From: Melioribacter sp.
GTDB taxonomy: Bacteria; Bacteroidota; Ignavibacteria; Ignavibacteriales; Melioribacteraceae
DNA length: 34,217 bases
Assembly: GCA_023250955.1 (NCBI GenBank)
Contig: JAHEZQ010000041.1
Span: 1-34,217, forward strand
Direction of reading: 5' to 3'
In this document: positions 8,303 through 21,503 of the stretch, piece by piece
Position numbering within the stretch: the stretch's first letter is position 1
How the letters are laid out: every line of letters starts with the position of its first letter
Notes under the pieces: model-generated
The model's database searches: none
Told to the model about the DNA's origin: nothing
Seen by the model: the letters and a program-made list of their open reading frames with translations, nothing else
Translations under genes and position numbers: made by a program

Positions 8303-9610
8303 ATGTCCATCCTAAAACAAAAGCTTCGCGAAAAAATATTAATCGAACGGCCAAGGACTGAGAAACTACTGAAAGAATATGGCAATGTTAAGGTTGATGA
8401 TGTAACAATCGGACAAATAATTGGCGGAATGCGTGATATTAAAAGTTTAGTGACTGATATTTCTTATCTCGATCCGTTCGAAGGAATACGTTTCCGGGGA
8501 TTCACAATTCCCGAAGTATTAGAAAAACTTCCTAAAGTGGCTGGTAAAGATATGCCCTCGGTTGAAGCATTCTTCTACCTTTTACTAACAGGAGATATTC
8601 CAACCGCTGCAGAAGTTGATGCTGTTCATGTAGAATTCAACAACAGAAAAGAAGTGCCAAAATATGTCTACGATGTACTCCGTGCTATGCCTAAAGACTC
8701 TCATCCAATGACAATGTTTGCAACCGGAATCATGTCGATGCAAAAAGATTCGATCTTTGTCAAAGAATATCATAAAGGAATAAAGAAAGGAGATTACTGG
8801 GAAGCATACTATGAAGATTCGATGAATTTGCTTGCTAAACTGCCGGAATTGGGTGCTTTCATTTATCGTTTGAAATACAGAAACGGAGATGTCATTGCCG
8901 GCGATCCAAAATTAGATTTTGGAGGTAACTTTGCCAAAATGATGGGCATTGATAAACCTTATGATGATATTGCCCGTCTCTATTTTATACTTCATAGCGA
9001 TCACGAGAGCGGAAATGTTAGTGCACATACCGGGCATTTAGTAGCAAGTGCTTTATCCGATATCTATTATGCAATTAGCGCAATGTTAACCGGGCTTGCC
9101 GGACCGTTACATGGTCTTGCAAATGAAGAAGTATTGCGATGGTTGCATGGAGTAATGGATTCTATGGGTGGAAAGATTCCTACTGAAGATGAAATGAAAA
9201 AATTTGTTATGGATACACTTGATAGCGGTAAAGTCATTCCTGGATTTGGACACGCAGTTCTAAGAAAGACTGATCCTCGATATACTGCGCAGAGAGAATT
9301 CTGTTTGAAATATTTACCGGAAGATCCAATCTTTAAGTATGTAGACTTGCTCTATAAAGTTGTCCCAGAAATTTTGCTTGCTAAAGGGAAAGCAAAAAAT
9401 CCATGGCCGAATGTTGACGCACAATCCGGTGTAATACAATGGCATTATGGTGTTAAAGAATATGAGTTTTATACTGTATTATTTGGCATCGGACGTGCAC
9501 TTGGTGTTTGTTCAAATATTATTTGGGCAAGAGCGCTTGGTTATCCACTCGAGAGGCCGAAGTCTTTAACAACAGCTATGCTTGAAGAAGTTGCTGCTGG
9601 GAAAAAATAA
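8303..9610 (+). CDS. gltA: Citrate synthase, Si (mitochondrial-like) type
   Basis: Condenses oxaloacetate and acetyl-CoA to citrate, the entry step of the TCA cycle; cytoplasmic. The 435-aa protein carries the catalytic triad in family context: H270 in LAGPLHGLANEE, H317 in PGFGHAVLRKTDPRY and D372 in NVDAQSG. The N-terminal SYLDPFEGIRFRG segment and the GPLHGLANEEVLRWL block resemble mitochondrial and Geobacter-type enzymes more than the hexameric NADH-sensitive enzyme of E. coli. The gene has its own strong Shine-Dalgarno site and is followed by a clear intrinsic terminator, so it is probably a single-gene unit or the last gene of the hpn transcript. The symbol gltA is used for function only; it is not an orthologue of E. 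coli GltA in the strict sense. Confidence 0.94.
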   Translation: MSILKQKLREKILIERPRTEKLLKEYGNVKVDDVTIGQIIGGMRDIKSLVTDISYLDPFEGIRFRGFTIPEVLEKLPKVAGKDMPSVEAFFYLLLTGDIPTAAEVDAVHVEFNNRKEVPKYVYDVLRAMPKDSHPMTMFATGIMSMQKDSIFVKEYHKGIKKGDYWEAYYEDSMNLLAKLPELGAFIYRLKYRNGDVIAGDPKLDFGGNFAKMMGIDKPYDDIARLYFILHSDHESGNVSAHTGHLVASALSDIYYAISAMLTGLAGPLHGLANEEVLRWLHGVMDSMGGKIPTEDEMKKFVMDTLDSGKVIPGFGHAVLRKTDPRYTAQREFCLKYLPEDPIFKYVDLLYKVVPEILLAKGKAKNPWPNVDAQSGVIQWHYGVKEYEFYTVLFGIGRALGVCSNIIWARALGYPLERPKSLTTAMLEEVAAGKK

Positions 9611-9633
9611 TTCTAATGGAAATAATTTTCTTT

Positions 9634-9662
9634 AAGCCCCGATTTATCGGGGCTTTTTATTT
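9634..9662 (+). terminator. Intrinsic terminator after citrate synthase
   Basis: Perfect inverted repeat AAGCCCCGAT (9634-9643) and ATCGGGGCTT (9646-9655), GC-rich in its core, followed by TTTATTTTA. It sits 24 nt after the gltA stop and 44 nt before the next gene. Confidence 0.9.
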
Positions 9663-9705
9663 TAGTATTTATATTTTTACATAAAATGATTTGCAAGATT
9701 GAATT

Positions 9706-10656
9706 ATGATGGACAAGAAGAAATTATTTTTAGTAATTGCCATTCCAATATCGTTTACTGTATTGGTCTTCCTTGTGATATTCTATTATATCAAAAGTGA
9801 AAAAGCGTTACGGCAAATGCCTGTTAAAATAACTGAGAATGAAAGAAGAATTTATTCGCCGCCGATTCCGGAAAAATTGGAATTTTGTGGAGAAAGAGTT
9901 CCACTTGAAGATTTTGATGTCCGTGAAAGAATTGACAGAGAATTCCTTGTTAATACATACTGGCATTCTGCAACTTTACTTTACCTAAAAAGAGCAAACA
10001 GATGGTTTCCAGTTATTGAAAGGATTTTGAAGAAAAATGGCATTCCCGAAGATTTCAAATATATGTCGGTTGCCGAAAGCGGGATTATTAACTCCATATC
10101 ACCGGATGGAGCAACAGGATTTTGGCAGTTGATGGAATCGGCTGCAAAGAAATATGGTCTCGAGATCAATAAAGAAATTGATGAGAGATTTAATATTGAA
10201 AAATCAACCCAAGCAGCTTGCGATTATTTGAAAGAAGCTTATTCGAAATTCAAAAATTGGACGTTAGTTGCAGCATCTTATAATATGGGAATAGACGGAA
10301 TTGAAAAACAGATTGAACGGCAGAAAACAAAAAATTATTACAACATGTTCTTAAATGAAGAGACTTACAGGTTTGTATCCCGAATTGTAACGTTAAAAGA
10401 AATATTTAAGAAACCGAATAAATACGGTTTTTATTTTTCAGATTATGATCTTTATCCTGTCATAGAAACCTATGATGTAAGAATAAACTACTCGGTCAAT
10501 GATTTTGCTGATTTTGCCAAACAATACGGAATAAACTATAAAATCTTGAAAATTTTTAATCCTTGGCTGAGGGAAAGTTACTTGAAGAACAAGGTGAGAA
10601 AGACTTACTTGATCAAAATTCCAAAATCTGGTGAAATTACGTTAACGGAAGAATAA
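9706..10656 (+). CDS. Membrane-anchored lytic transglycosylase (SLT/MltD-like, GH23)
   Basis: Cleaves the MurNAc-GlcNAc bond of peptidoglycan to form 1,6-anhydro ends, acting in the periplasm. The 316-aa protein has an N-terminal membrane segment at about residues 6-28 without a lipobox cysteine. The SLT domain covers about 95-215: catalytic E124 in YMSVAESG, GATGFWQLM at 135-143 and AASYNMG at 189-195, the three signature blocks of the family. The C-terminal part (about 255-316) has a KxYxINYxxLKIFNPW pattern and ends in TYLIKIP, like a degenerate LysM module that would bind glycan. Two adjacent ATG codons (9706 and 9709) are possible starts. It stands between a terminator and a likely pyrG promoter, so it is probably transcribed alone. 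It fits the window's theme of wall building and turnover. Confidence 0.9.
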   Translation: MMDKKKLFLVIAIPISFTVLVFLVIFYYIKSEKALRQMPVKITENERRIYSPPIPEKLEFCGERVPLEDFDVRERIDREFLVNTYWHSATLLYLKRANRWFPVIERILKKNGIPEDFKYMSVAESGIINSISPDGATGFWQLMESAAKKYGLEINKEIDERFNIEKSTQAACDYLKEAYSKFKNWTLVAASYNMGIDGIEKQIERQKTKNYYNMFLNEETYRFVSRIVTLKEIFKKPNKYGFYFSDYDLYPVIETYDVRINYSVNDFADFAKQYGINYKILKIFNPWLRESYLKNKVRKTYLIKIPKSGEITLTEE

Positions 10657-10684
10657 GTGAAAAAATTAAAATGATATAATTTCC

Positions 10685-13868
<3,184 letters not shown>

Positions 13869-13964
13869 AAAGCGAATTAACCTCATAAATCTTAGTAAAA
13901 TTCATCTTATTAATTGATTATTTATCCTCATTTAGATAATTTTTTCCACCAAAACAAATAATTT

Positions 13965-14576
13965 ATGCTAAATATTGCAGTTTTTGTTTCTGGCAGAGGT
14001 TCTAATCTAAAATCTCTAAATGAATCAGTAATAAAAGAAAAAATTAGAATCTGTGCAGTTGTAAGTGATAAAGAAAATTGTGGTGCTGTTAGTTACGCAA
14101 TTGAGAATCAAATTCCTGTATTTCTTGTAAGTCAGAATAATTCGAATAAATATTTTAGTTACGAAGAATTATTAGGTCAGTTTAAAAAAATAAAAATTGA
14201 TTTAATTGTTTTAGCAGGATACTTGAAAAAAATTCCGAATGAATTTATTGATGAGTATGAGAATCGGATAATTAACATACACCCTGCTTTGCTTCCAAAG
14301 TTCGGCGGGAAAGGGATGTATGGAATAAATGTTCACAAAGCTGTTTTTGATTCTGCTGAAAAAATATCCGGTGCAAGTGTTCATTTTGTTGATAAGATTT
14401 ACGATAACGGTAAAATAATAGCTCAAAGTTTTGTTGATATTTCTAGACTAAAAAGTCCGGAAGAAATTGCCGAGAAAGTATTAGTAGCCGAGCATAAACT
14501 TCTTCCATTTGTTGTTGAAAAATTTGCTGATCAAAAAATTGTAATAAATCAAAACCGCATAATAATAGCGGATTAA
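13965..14576 (+). CDS. purN: Phosphoribosylglycinamide formyltransferase 1
   Basis: Transfers formyl from 10-formyltetrahydrofolate to GAR, step three of de novo purine synthesis. The 203-aa length is typical. The phosphate-binding GRGSN is at 10-14, and the catalytic residues are N104 and H106 in NIHPALLP and about D143 in VHFVDKIYDNG, matching the family Asn-His-Asp set. It is followed after 13 nt by purH, so the two formyl transfer enzymes of the purine pathway are side by side. The 96-nt upstream gap holds a TTG (13914) and a TAATTTTT (13937) 20 nt apart, a weak promoter candidate that I do not list separately. Confidence 0.95.
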   Translation: MLNIAVFVSGRGSNLKSLNESVIKEKIRICAVVSDKENCGAVSYAIENQIPVFLVSQNNSNKYFSYEELLGQFKKIKIDLIVLAGYLKKIPNEFIDEYENRIINIHPALLPKFGGKGMYGINVHKAVFDSAEKISGASVHFVDKIYDNGKIIAQSFVDISRLKSPEEIAEKVLVAEHKLLPFVVEKFADQKIVINQNRIIIAD

Positions 14577-14589
14577 TTGGACGGATTGT

Positions 14590-16107
14590 GTGAAGAAATT
14601 TGCCTTAATCAGTGTTTCTGATAAAACGGCTATTGTTGAATTTGCCCGCGAACTGAATTTTCTTGAGTATCAAATAATTGCAACCGGAAATACATTCAAA
14701 CTTCTTCATGGTAATAAAATTAATTGTTCTGAGATAAAAGATTTTACCGGATTCCCGGAAATATTTGACGGACGAATCAAAACTCTCCATCCCAAAATTT
14801 TCGGTGGCATATTGATGCGTACTAATAACAATTCAGATATAAAGCAGGCTGAGCAAAATGATATTTACCCCATTGATATCATTTGTGTAAATTTATATCC
14901 CTTTCCTCAAGTTGTAAACAGAAATGATATTTCACTCGAAGAAAAGATTGAGAATATTGACATAGGCGGACCAAGTTTGATTCGTGCATCTGCAAAAAAT
15001 TATGAACGCGTTTCAGTGTTAACTGATCCTTCTCAATACACAGAATTTCTCCTCGAGATTAAAAAGGGGAAAGTAAGTGATGAGACAAGAAAAAAATTAG
15101 CTTACGCCGCCTTCAGTTACACTTCATATTATGATACTTTAATTGCCAATTACTTCGAAACGGAATTCCATCAACCTAAGACAGCTATCAGATTGAACTA
15201 CGAGTCTTCGTTTGATTTGAGATATGGTGAAAACCCTCATCAGAGAGCATACCTTTTCGGAGAATTCGAAAATTATTTCAACATTCTTCATGGTAAAGAA
15301 TTATCTTACAATAACATTGTTGATCTTACATCTGCTTATGATCTGGTAAATGACTTGGAAGGCTGTGCTTGTGCTATAATCAAGCATACTAATCCTTGCG
15401 GTGCAGCTCTTGGGAAAAATGTTTTGGATGCTTATGAACGTGCGCTTTCAAGTGATCCGGTTTCTGCTTATGGGGGAATTGTTGCATTCAATAAAGAAGT
15501 TGATGAGAATACTGCTGAAAAATTGAATGAGATATTTCTTGAAATTGTTGTGGCGCCGTCTTACTCTGAAAAAGCACTTGAGAAATTGAAAACAAAAAAG
15601 AACCGCAGAATTATTAGTGTTAAGAAAGATATGGTTGATAATTCACTACTGATTAAATCTGTTCCCGGTGGTTTGTTGGTGCAAGAGAAAGACAATTCAA
15701 AATTAAATAATGATTCACTGAAGTTAGTTACAACTAAAAAATATTCTGATAAAGAATTGAATGATTTAAAATTTGCATGGAAAATTTGCAAGCATACAAA
15801 GTCCAATGCAATTGTTTATGTGAAAGATGAAAAAACAATTGGAGTCGGAGCGGGACAAATGTCACGTGTAGATTCAACAAAAATTGCTGCAACAAAAGCC
15901 AAACAGTTCGGCCATGATCTAAATGGAGCAGTTGCTGCTTCAGATGCTTTCTTTCCGTTTGCTGATGGATTATTAGAAATAATTTCTAATGGGATTACAT
16001 CTGTTATTCAACCCGGGGGATCTGTAAGAGATGATGAAGTTATTAATGCTGCAAATGAAAAAAATATTTCAATGGTATTTACCGGGATTAGAAATTTTAA
16101 ACACTAA
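14590..16107 (+). CDS. purH: Bifunctional AICAR formyltransferase / IMP cyclohydrolase
   Basis: Catalyses the last two steps to IMP. It has 505 aa. The N-terminal MGS-like cyclohydrolase domain (about 1-140) opens with ALISVSDKT and has KTLHPKI at 64-70. The C-terminal transformylase domain contains RYGENPHQ at 211-218 and the catalytic pair K265-H266 in IIKHTNPCG. The start is GTG, chosen because it aligns with the conserved MKKFALISVSDKT opening; there is no nearby ATG. The gap to mreB is only 8 nt and holds its ribosome-binding site (GAGG), so purH is likely on one transcript with the cell-shape genes, as in many Bacteroidetes. Confidence 0.97.
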   Translation: MKKFALISVSDKTAIVEFARELNFLEYQIIATGNTFKLLHGNKINCSEIKDFTGFPEIFDGRIKTLHPKIFGGILMRTNNNSDIKQAEQNDIYPIDIICVNLYPFPQVVNRNDISLEEKIENIDIGGPSLIRASAKNYERVSVLTDPSQYTEFLLEIKKGKVSDETRKKLAYAAFSYTSYYDTLIANYFETEFHQPKTAIRLNYESSFDLRYGENPHQRAYLFGEFENYFNILHGKELSYNNIVDLTSAYDLVNDLEGCACAIIKHTNPCGAALGKNVLDAYERALSSDPVSAYGGIVAFNKEVDENTAEKLNEIFLEIVVAPSYSEKALEKLKTKKNRRIISVKKDMVDNSLLIKSVPGGLLVQEKDNSKLNNDSLKLVTTKKYSDKELNDLKFAWKICKHTKSNAIVYVKDEKTIGVGAGQMSRVDSTKIAATKAKQFGHDLNGAVAASDAFFPFADGLLEIISNGITSVIQPGGSVRDDEVINAANEKNISMVFTGIRNFKH

Positions 16108-16115
16108 GAGGAAAA

Positions 16116-17141
16116 ATGGGAATTCTTGATTTTTTTTCGACTGATGTAGCAATTGACCTTGGCACTGCGAATACTCTTATATATATCAAAGGAAGAGGGA
16201 TTGTTCTTAATGAACCATCAATAGTTGCTTTCGATAGGAACACGAAAAAAATTATTGAGCTTGGAAATAAAGCTAAAGAAATGCAAGGAAGAGAGCATAG
16301 AGAGATTCGAGTTACAAGACCTATGCGTGATGGCGTGATTGCAGATTTTGAAATTGCTGAAGGTATGATTCGGGCTTTCATAAAAAAAGTTACACCAAAC
16401 TCAGTTACAAGTAAAAGAATTGTAATTGCTGTTCCCAGTGGAGTTACTGAAGTTGAAAAGAGAGCTGTACGCGATGCAGCTGAACATGCAGGTGCAAAAG
16501 AAGTTCATTTAATTGCAGAGCCGATGGCTGCAGCAATCGGAATAGGTATTGATGTTGAAGCTCCGGTTGGAAATATGATTATTGATATCGGTGGGGGTAC
16601 AACCGAGATAGCCGTTATTGCTCTTGCGGGAATTGTAAATGAAGAATCAGTTCGTATAGCTGGTGATGAAATGAATAATGCTATTATGCAGTTCTTCAAA
16701 AAGAATTATAATTTGCTGATTGGTGAAAGAACCGGTGAATCTATAAAATGCGAAGTTGGTAGTGCAGTTCCGTTAAAAGAAGAAGTTACTATTCAAGTTA
16801 AAGGGCGCGATCTTGTTGGCGGAATTCCTAAAACAGTTGAAGTTAGTTCTGTTGAAATTAGAGAAGCATTAAACGAAAATATTTCCCAAATTGTTGAAGC
16901 CGTTAAACAAACACTCGAAAGAACTCCTCCAGAACTTTCAGCTGACATTCTTGATAGAGGTGTTATGCTAACCGGCGGTGGTGCATTATTAAAAGGGCTA
17001 GATGAACGAATCAGAATGGAAACTAATCTGCCTGTACATGTTGCTGATGATCCGTTAACTGCAGTAGTACGTGGTGCGGGACGCGCTATTGATAATTTAA
17101 ATAAATATTCTAAGGTGTTCATTCGTAAAAGAACATATTAA
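16116..17141 (+). CDS. mreB: Rod shape-determining protein MreB
   Basis: Bacterial actin that forms membrane-bound filaments and orients the elongation machinery. It has 341 aa, standard length. The opening FFSTDVAIDLGTANTLIY holds the phosphate-1 loop, IDIGGGTTEIAVI (about 155-167) the phosphate-2 loop, and GGGALLKGLDERI (about 288-300) the adenosine motif. The PSGVTEVEKRAV segment is also typical. It starts 8 nt after purH with a GAGG ribosome-binding site, and its stop overlaps the mreC ATG (TAATG). It heads mreBCD-mrdA-rodA and indicates a rod-shaped cell. Confidence 0.98.
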   Translation: MGILDFFSTDVAIDLGTANTLIYIKGRGIVLNEPSIVAFDRNTKKIIELGNKAKEMQGREHREIRVTRPMRDGVIADFEIAEGMIRAFIKKVTPNSVTSKRIVIAVPSGVTEVEKRAVRDAAEHAGAKEVHLIAEPMAAAIGIGIDVEAPVGNMIIDIGGGTTEIAVIALAGIVNEESVRIAGDEMNNAIMQFFKKNYNLLIGERTGESIKCEVGSAVPLKEEVTIQVKGRDLVGGIPKTVEVSSVEIREALNENISQIVEAVKQTLERTPPELSADILDRGVMLTGGGALLKGLDERIRMETNLPVHVADDPLTAVVRGAGRAIDNLNKYSKVFIRKRTY

Positions 17142-17968
17142 TGAGAAAATTTTTAAGACGACTTGTTTCTGATTATAAAGAATATCTTCTACTAATAATT
17201 CTATCCATAATTAGTCTCTCAATTTTAGCCCAGAATGAAAAGCCAGCGGCAAAACATTTAAAGTCTATTGCACTCGGCAATTTTGCTGTATTAAATGAAA
17301 TCACAAGTTCATTTGTATCAATCTTGAAGAGCGATGGATCTCGTGATAATTTAAGAAGTGAAAATGCACATTTAATGCTTGAATTAAACCGGTTACAAAA
17401 ATACCGTGCTGAAAATGAAGAGTTACGTTCGATGATAGCATCTAAGGATACAAGTGTATATCCACTAATCCCAGCTAAGATTATTTCAAAACTTATTACA
17501 AAATCTCAGGGTAATTTCGTGGTTAATAAAGGATCAGATTATGAAATAAAGAAAGGTATGCCGGTTATAAATGACAAAGGTTTGGTAGGATTGATTATGG
17601 ATGTGACTGAAAATTATTCTGTTGTCCAAAATTTATACAATAGTAACCTAAGTATTGCTGTAACACTACAGAGAACAAATGTTGATGGTATTCTAAATTA
17701 TGACGGTAATAATCTTATCATTAAGGATATACCTACCACGTATGATGTTCAAATCGGAGATATTGTTGAGACATCAAATTTTAGTTCTCTTTTCCCTCCG
17801 TCAATTCCGGTTGGTAAAGTGTTAAAGAAAGAATCAAATATACTTGGACTTCTTCATACTTTAACAGTGATGCCGTTCGCAGATATATCAGCGGCAAATA
17901 ATTTATTTATAATAAAAATTATTCCCAGCAAACAAATCAATCAACTTGAAATGAATTTAATTAAATAG
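17141..17968 (+). CDS. mreC: Rod shape-determining protein MreC
   Basis: Periplasmic scaffold of the elongasome that binds and activates PBP2. It has 275 aa with one membrane segment at about residues 14-32, a coiled coil at about 65-100 (ENAHLMLELNRLQKYRAENEELR region) for dimerisation, and the beta-barrel MreC domain with VNKGSDYEIKKGMPVIN and the VGLIMDV block. The ATG overlaps the mreB stop by one base. mreD follows after 7 nt. Sequence identity in the family is low, but architecture and position make the call secure. Confidence 0.93.
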   Translation: MRKFLRRLVSDYKEYLLLIILSIISLSILAQNEKPAAKHLKSIALGNFAVLNEITSSFVSILKSDGSRDNLRSENAHLMLELNRLQKYRAENEELRSMIASKDTSVYPLIPAKIISKLITKSQGNFVVNKGSDYEIKKGMPVINDKGLVGLIMDVTENYSVVQNLYNSNLSIAVTLQRTNVDGILNYDGNNLIIKDIPTTYDVQIGDIVETSNFSSLFPPSIPVGKVLKKESNILGLLHTLTVMPFADISAANNLFIIKIIPSKQINQLEMNLIK

Positions 17969-17975
17969 TATCTGA

Positions 17976-18461
17976 ATGAATATCCAATACCTAAAACCAA
18001 TTTTATTTTTTATCCCTCTTGCTGTAGTTCAGCTGGTTATAGTTCCATTAATTTCAATAAGTAACATTGCACCAAATCTAGTATTTGTTTTAATCGCGTA
18101 TTTTACATTGAGACATGGACAGATTTATGGAACAATCCTAGGATTTATTTTGGGTTTTCTTCTTGATATAATATCAGGAGGATTGATAGGTGCATTTATG
18201 TTTTCGTTCACAGTATCATCATTTGTAGTAGGCTACTTCTATGGTGAAAATAAAATTGACATTAATCTTTCAACTTATTTTCTATTGTTTATTTTATTTA
18301 TCTGTGGTAGTATCAATTCGTTCTTGTTCGCAGTAGTATCAAGTTCAAATTCTAACTTAAGTTTATTTTTTATGATGCTTGAAGAAGGAATTTTACCCGG
18401 ATTGTACACAGCTCTTTTTGGATTGCCCATTGTAATTTTTCATCCGAAAGAAGGGATTTAA
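17976..18461 (+). CDS. mreD: Rod shape-determining protein MreD
   Basis: Small integral membrane partner of MreC, 161 aa, with about five hydrophobic segments covering most of the protein. The conserved features are a RHGQIYGTILGFILGFLLDI region in the middle, where the LDI acidic residue before a glycine-rich stretch is typical of MreD, and a short cytoplasmic tail. Its stop codon overlaps the mrdA ATG (TAATG). MreD diverges quickly between species, so position between mreC and mrdA carries much of the weight. Confidence 0.88.
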   Translation: MNIQYLKPILFFIPLAVVQLVIVPLISISNIAPNLVFVLIAYFTLRHGQIYGTILGFILGFLLDIISGGLIGAFMFSFTVSSFVVGYFYGENKIDINLSTYFLLFILFICGSINSFLFAVVSSSNSNLSLFFMMLEEGILPGLYTALFGLPIVIFHPKEGI

Positions 18462-20278
18462 TGGACGATAATTATTTCGGCTCATATTTTAGAAGAAGGA
18501 TCATATTTGTAATAATGGTTGGCTTTTTTGCGATTTCTATTACACAATTATTCAATATGCAGATTCTTGAACAACCTTCATATTCTGAAAAATCTGATGA
18601 GAACAGTGTTAAGCCGATTTATCAAACTGCACCGCGCGGCGTATTCTTTGACCGGAATCATAAAGTTCTGGTTGGGAATAAACCATCTTTTACACTACGT
18701 ATAACGCCTTCAACATATGATAAAAAATTAACTCCGTATATCGAAGCGATACTTGGATCGAATCCCGGTTACATAGATAGAATATTGAAACAGAATGAAT
18801 CATACTCAAAATTTATTCCGCGTAGAATTGCAAAAGATGTTAGTTTCAAAGTCATAGCTTGGTATGAAGAGAATGCATCTAAACTGCCGGGTGTGGATTA
18901 TATTATGGAAACTCAGCGCGATTATTCTTTTGGCATTATTGGTTCTCATATGTTCGGTTATACAAAAGAAATTCCTATGGAAACTTATCTACATAGAAAA
19001 AATGAATATGACATTGGCGATAACATTGGGTTTGGAGGTATAGAAAAAACTTACGAAGACTATTTACGCGGTGATAAAGGAATTAAGTATATGCTGGTTG
19101 ATTCAAAACAAAAAACTATCGGCAGATACAAAAACGGTGAAGAAGATCAAGCAACAGTAAAAGGTGATGATTTAATTCTAACAATTGATAAAGATGCACA
19201 GAGTGTAGCTGAGGAAGCATTTAAGGATAAAAGAGGTGCTGTTGTTGCAATTGAACCTACTACCGGTGAAATAATTGCATTCTTAAGTTCACCCCAATAT
19301 GATTTACAGGATTTTGCTAAAGTAACAACTAATGAAGTTTGGAGAGAACTAAATAATAATCCTGACAAGCCAATGTTCAATAGAGCTTCGATGTCAACAT
19401 TTGCGCCGGGCTCAACTTTCAAAATGATCTCTGCAATTGCTGCTTTGGAAGAAGGAATAATTGATACTAATTATAGAGTTACCTGCAATGGAGGTTTTCA
19501 ATTCGGTGATAGATTTTTTAAATGTTTACATGTTCATGGTACAGTTAATGTACAAACTTCAATAGAAAAATCTTGTAACACATTTTATTATTCACTAGTT
19601 AATAAAATTGGTCTCGATGTTTGGTCTAAATATGCAAAGAAATTTGGATTTGGAAGTAAATCCAGAATAGATATTCCGGAAGAAGCTGCTGGAATTGTTC
19701 CATCTACGGATTATTATAATAAGGTATATGGCAAAAACGGTTGGACTAAAGGATTTGTAATAAGTCTAGGTATAGGTCAAGGTGAGCTAAATGTTACACC
19801 TCTTCAACTTGCTCAATATGCTGCTCTTTTTGCTAATTCTGGAAAATCTGCCAGACCACATTTTCTAAAAGGTTATACCGATACTCGAATCAATCAGTAT
19901 GTAGAAGTAAAACCTCAAACATATGATATTGGAATTAGCAAAAAGTCATTCGATATAATTAGACGAGCAATGTACCTTGTAGTAAATGGAGCAGGCACCG
20001 CAACAAATATCAGATCCGATGAATTACAAATTTCCGGAAAAACCGGCACTGCACAAAATCCGCATGGAAAAGAACATTCTTTATTTATCGGCTTTGCTCC
20101 TTTTAATAATCCTAAAATTGCAATTGCAGTTTTAGTTGAGAACGCAGGTTTTGGAAGTACAATTGCTGCACCAATTGCGCGCGATGTTATTAAAGCATTT
20201 TTGATTAAAGGTGATAAGAAAGAAAATAAAAACCTCGCTGCCAGTACGAATATTCAGGAGGAACAGATTGCACATTAA
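18461..20278 (+). CDS. mrdA: Penicillin-binding protein 2 (elongation transpeptidase)
   Basis: Class B PBP that cross-links new glycan during elongation, paired with RodA. It has 605 aa: membrane anchor at about 13-33, the pedestal starting with [15 protein letters not shown] (about 57-71), and the transpeptidase with SxxK at S318-K321 (APGSTFKM), SxN at S371-N373 (SCN) and KTGT at 527-530. All catalytic motifs are intact. The ATG overlaps the mreD stop by one base. The C-terminal tail (last 30 or so residues) is polar and lysine-rich, and its end carries the Shine-Dalgarno site of rodA, with an 11-nt gene overlap. Confidence 0.97.
   Translation: MDDNYFGSYFRRRIIFVIMVGFFAISITQLFNMQILEQPSYSEKSDENSVKPIYQTAPRGVFFDRNHKVLVGNKPSFTLRITPSTYDKKLTPYIEAILGSNPGYIDRILKQNESYSKFIPRRIAKDVSFKVIAWYEENASKLPGVDYIMETQRDYSFGIIGSHMFGYTKEIPMETYLHRKNEYDIGDNIGFGGIEKTYEDYLRGDKGIKYMLVDSKQKTIGRYKNGEEDQATVKGDDLILTIDKDAQSVAEEAFKDKRGAVVAIEPTTGEIIAFLSSPQYDLQDFAKVTTNEVWRELNNNPDKPMFNRASMSTFAPGSTFKMISAIAALEEGIIDTNYRVTCNGGFQFGDRFFKCLHVHGTVNVQTSIEKSCNTFYYSLVNKIGLDVWSKYAKKFGFGSKSRIDIPEEAAGIVPSTDYYNKVYGKNGWTKGFVISLGIGQGELNVTPLQLAQYAALFANSGKSARPHFLKGYTDTRINQYVEVKPQTYDIGISKKSFDIIRRAMYLVVNGAGTATNIRSDELQISGKTGTAQNPHGKEHSLFIGFAPFNNPKIAIAVLVENAGFGSTIAAPIARDVIKAFLIKGDKKENKNLAASTNIQEEQIAH
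20256..20261 (+). promoter_or_regulatory. Shine-Dalgarno site that fixes the rodA start
   Basis: AGGAGG, inside the end of mrdA, lies 6 nt before the TTG at 20268. It decides for that TTG over any upstream in-frame start such as the one at 20211, which has no such site and would overlap mrdA by 68 nt. Confidence 0.8.
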
Positions 20279-21497
20279 TTATAAACTTCAGGATAGATTT
20301 GATCTTGCAATATTTATTCCCATGATAGTTCTTGTAATTTTTGGTTTGCTCGCAATTTATAGCTCAACATATAACCACCCTACCGCTAGTGGAAATTTTC
20401 AGAAACAATTAATTTTTGCTATTATTGCAGTTATTGGATTCTTTATTACATTTTCTTTACCGCAACAATTATTCAAATCATTTGCTATCCCAGTATTTTT
20501 TATGTCTTTGTTTTTTCTTTTAGCTGTGCTGGTCGTTGGAAAAACAATCTATGGTGCTAAAAGTTGGTTCGGTGTAGGTGGATTCGGATTCCAACCGTCT
20601 GAACTTGCAAAGCTTGGTACAATTTTAATGTTAGCATATTGGCTTACATATAAAAGTCGAGATATAAATAATCTTTTAGATATTGGAGTTGCTCTCGCAA
20701 TTGGTTTTGTCCCTATAATGTTGATTATGCTTGAACCGGATATGGGCACTTCAATTGTATTTGCAATTATTACGATTTCATTAATTTTTTGGAGTGGAAT
20801 AAGTTTATTTGGTTTATTTGTTGTGCTATCGCCGGGTGTTGTTGTGTTTGCATCTTTATTCGGAGTTTATACTTTTATTGCAGCACTGCTTTTGATTGTT
20901 GCCGCTTTATTTTTTTTCAAAAGAGATTTATTCAACAGTGTTACCGTTTTCATAATTAATCTCTCGGCAGGTTTCTTTTTCGATTATGCATTTAAAATAC
21001 TTAAACCCCACCAGCAAAAAAGAATTGCCTCATTTCTTGATCCATCAGCCGATCCCTTAGGTTCAGGTTACAATGCTCTCCAGGCAAAAGTGGCAATCGG
21101 TTCAGGCGGATTCTTCGGTAAAGGTTTCCTGCACGGCAATCAAACACAATTAAGATTTATACCAGAGCAGTGGACTGATTTTATTTATTGTGTAATCGGA
21201 GAAGAATTTGGATTTCTTGGCAGTGTACTTGTAATAACATTATTTCTAATAATATTTTTAAGATTATTCAAACTTTCCTCAACTGCAAAAGATAAATTTA
21301 GCGTACTGATAATTATTGGTGTACTAACTTTATTATTTTCTCATTTTGCTATCAATATAGGAATGAATCTTGGCATAACACCGGTTATTGGATTACCTCT
21401 TCCGTTTTTAAGTTATGGAGGGAGTTCTTTGCTTATAAATATGGTTATGTTGGGAATAGTAATGAATATTTACAGGAACAGAAAACTTCATACTTGA
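20268..21497 (+). CDS. rodA: Peptidoglycan glycosyltransferase RodA (SEDS family)
   Basis: Polytopic SEDS polymerase of lipid II that works with PBP2 in cell elongation. From the TTG at 20268 it has 409 aa with about ten membrane segments. Landmarks are [10 protein letters not shown] near residue 108-117, LEPDMGTS near 155-162, [20 protein letters not shown] near 286-305 with the Asp at about 304 matching the essential Asp of the family, and [12 protein letters not shown] near the C-terminus. The start is set by the AGGAGG site 6 nt upstream. The gene overlaps the mrdA end by 11 nt and is followed by pyrF after 6 nt. RodA rather than FtsW is indicated by the pairing with mrdA. Confidence 0.95.
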   Translation: MHINYKLQDRFDLAIFIPMIVLVIFGLLAIYSSTYNHPTASGNFQKQLIFAIIAVIGFFITFSLPQQLFKSFAIPVFFMSLFFLLAVLVVGKTIYGAKSWFGVGGFGFQPSELAKLGTILMLAYWLTYKSRDINNLLDIGVALAIGFVPIMLIMLEPDMGTSIVFAIITISLIFWSGISLFGLFVVLSPGVVVFASLFGVYTFIAALLLIVAALFFFKRDLFNSVTVFIINLSAGFFFDYAFKILKPHQQKRIASFLDPSADPLGSGYNALQAKVAIGSGGFFGKGFLHGNQTQLRFIPEQWTDFIYCVIGEEFGFLGSVLVITLFLIIFLRLFKLSSTAKDKFSVLIIIGVLTLLFSHFAINIGMNLGITPVIGLPLPFLSYGGSSLLINMVMLGIVMNIYRNRKLHT

Positions 21498-21503
21498 GCA
21501 ATT

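Noticed and set aside
16793-17122. Antisense reading frame of 109 codons opposite mreB
   Set aside because: It mirrors the codon pattern of mreB and has no ribosome site, no motif and no room for an independent gene; the same applies to the frames at 24617-25069 and 7864-8157 opposite etfA and hpnE.
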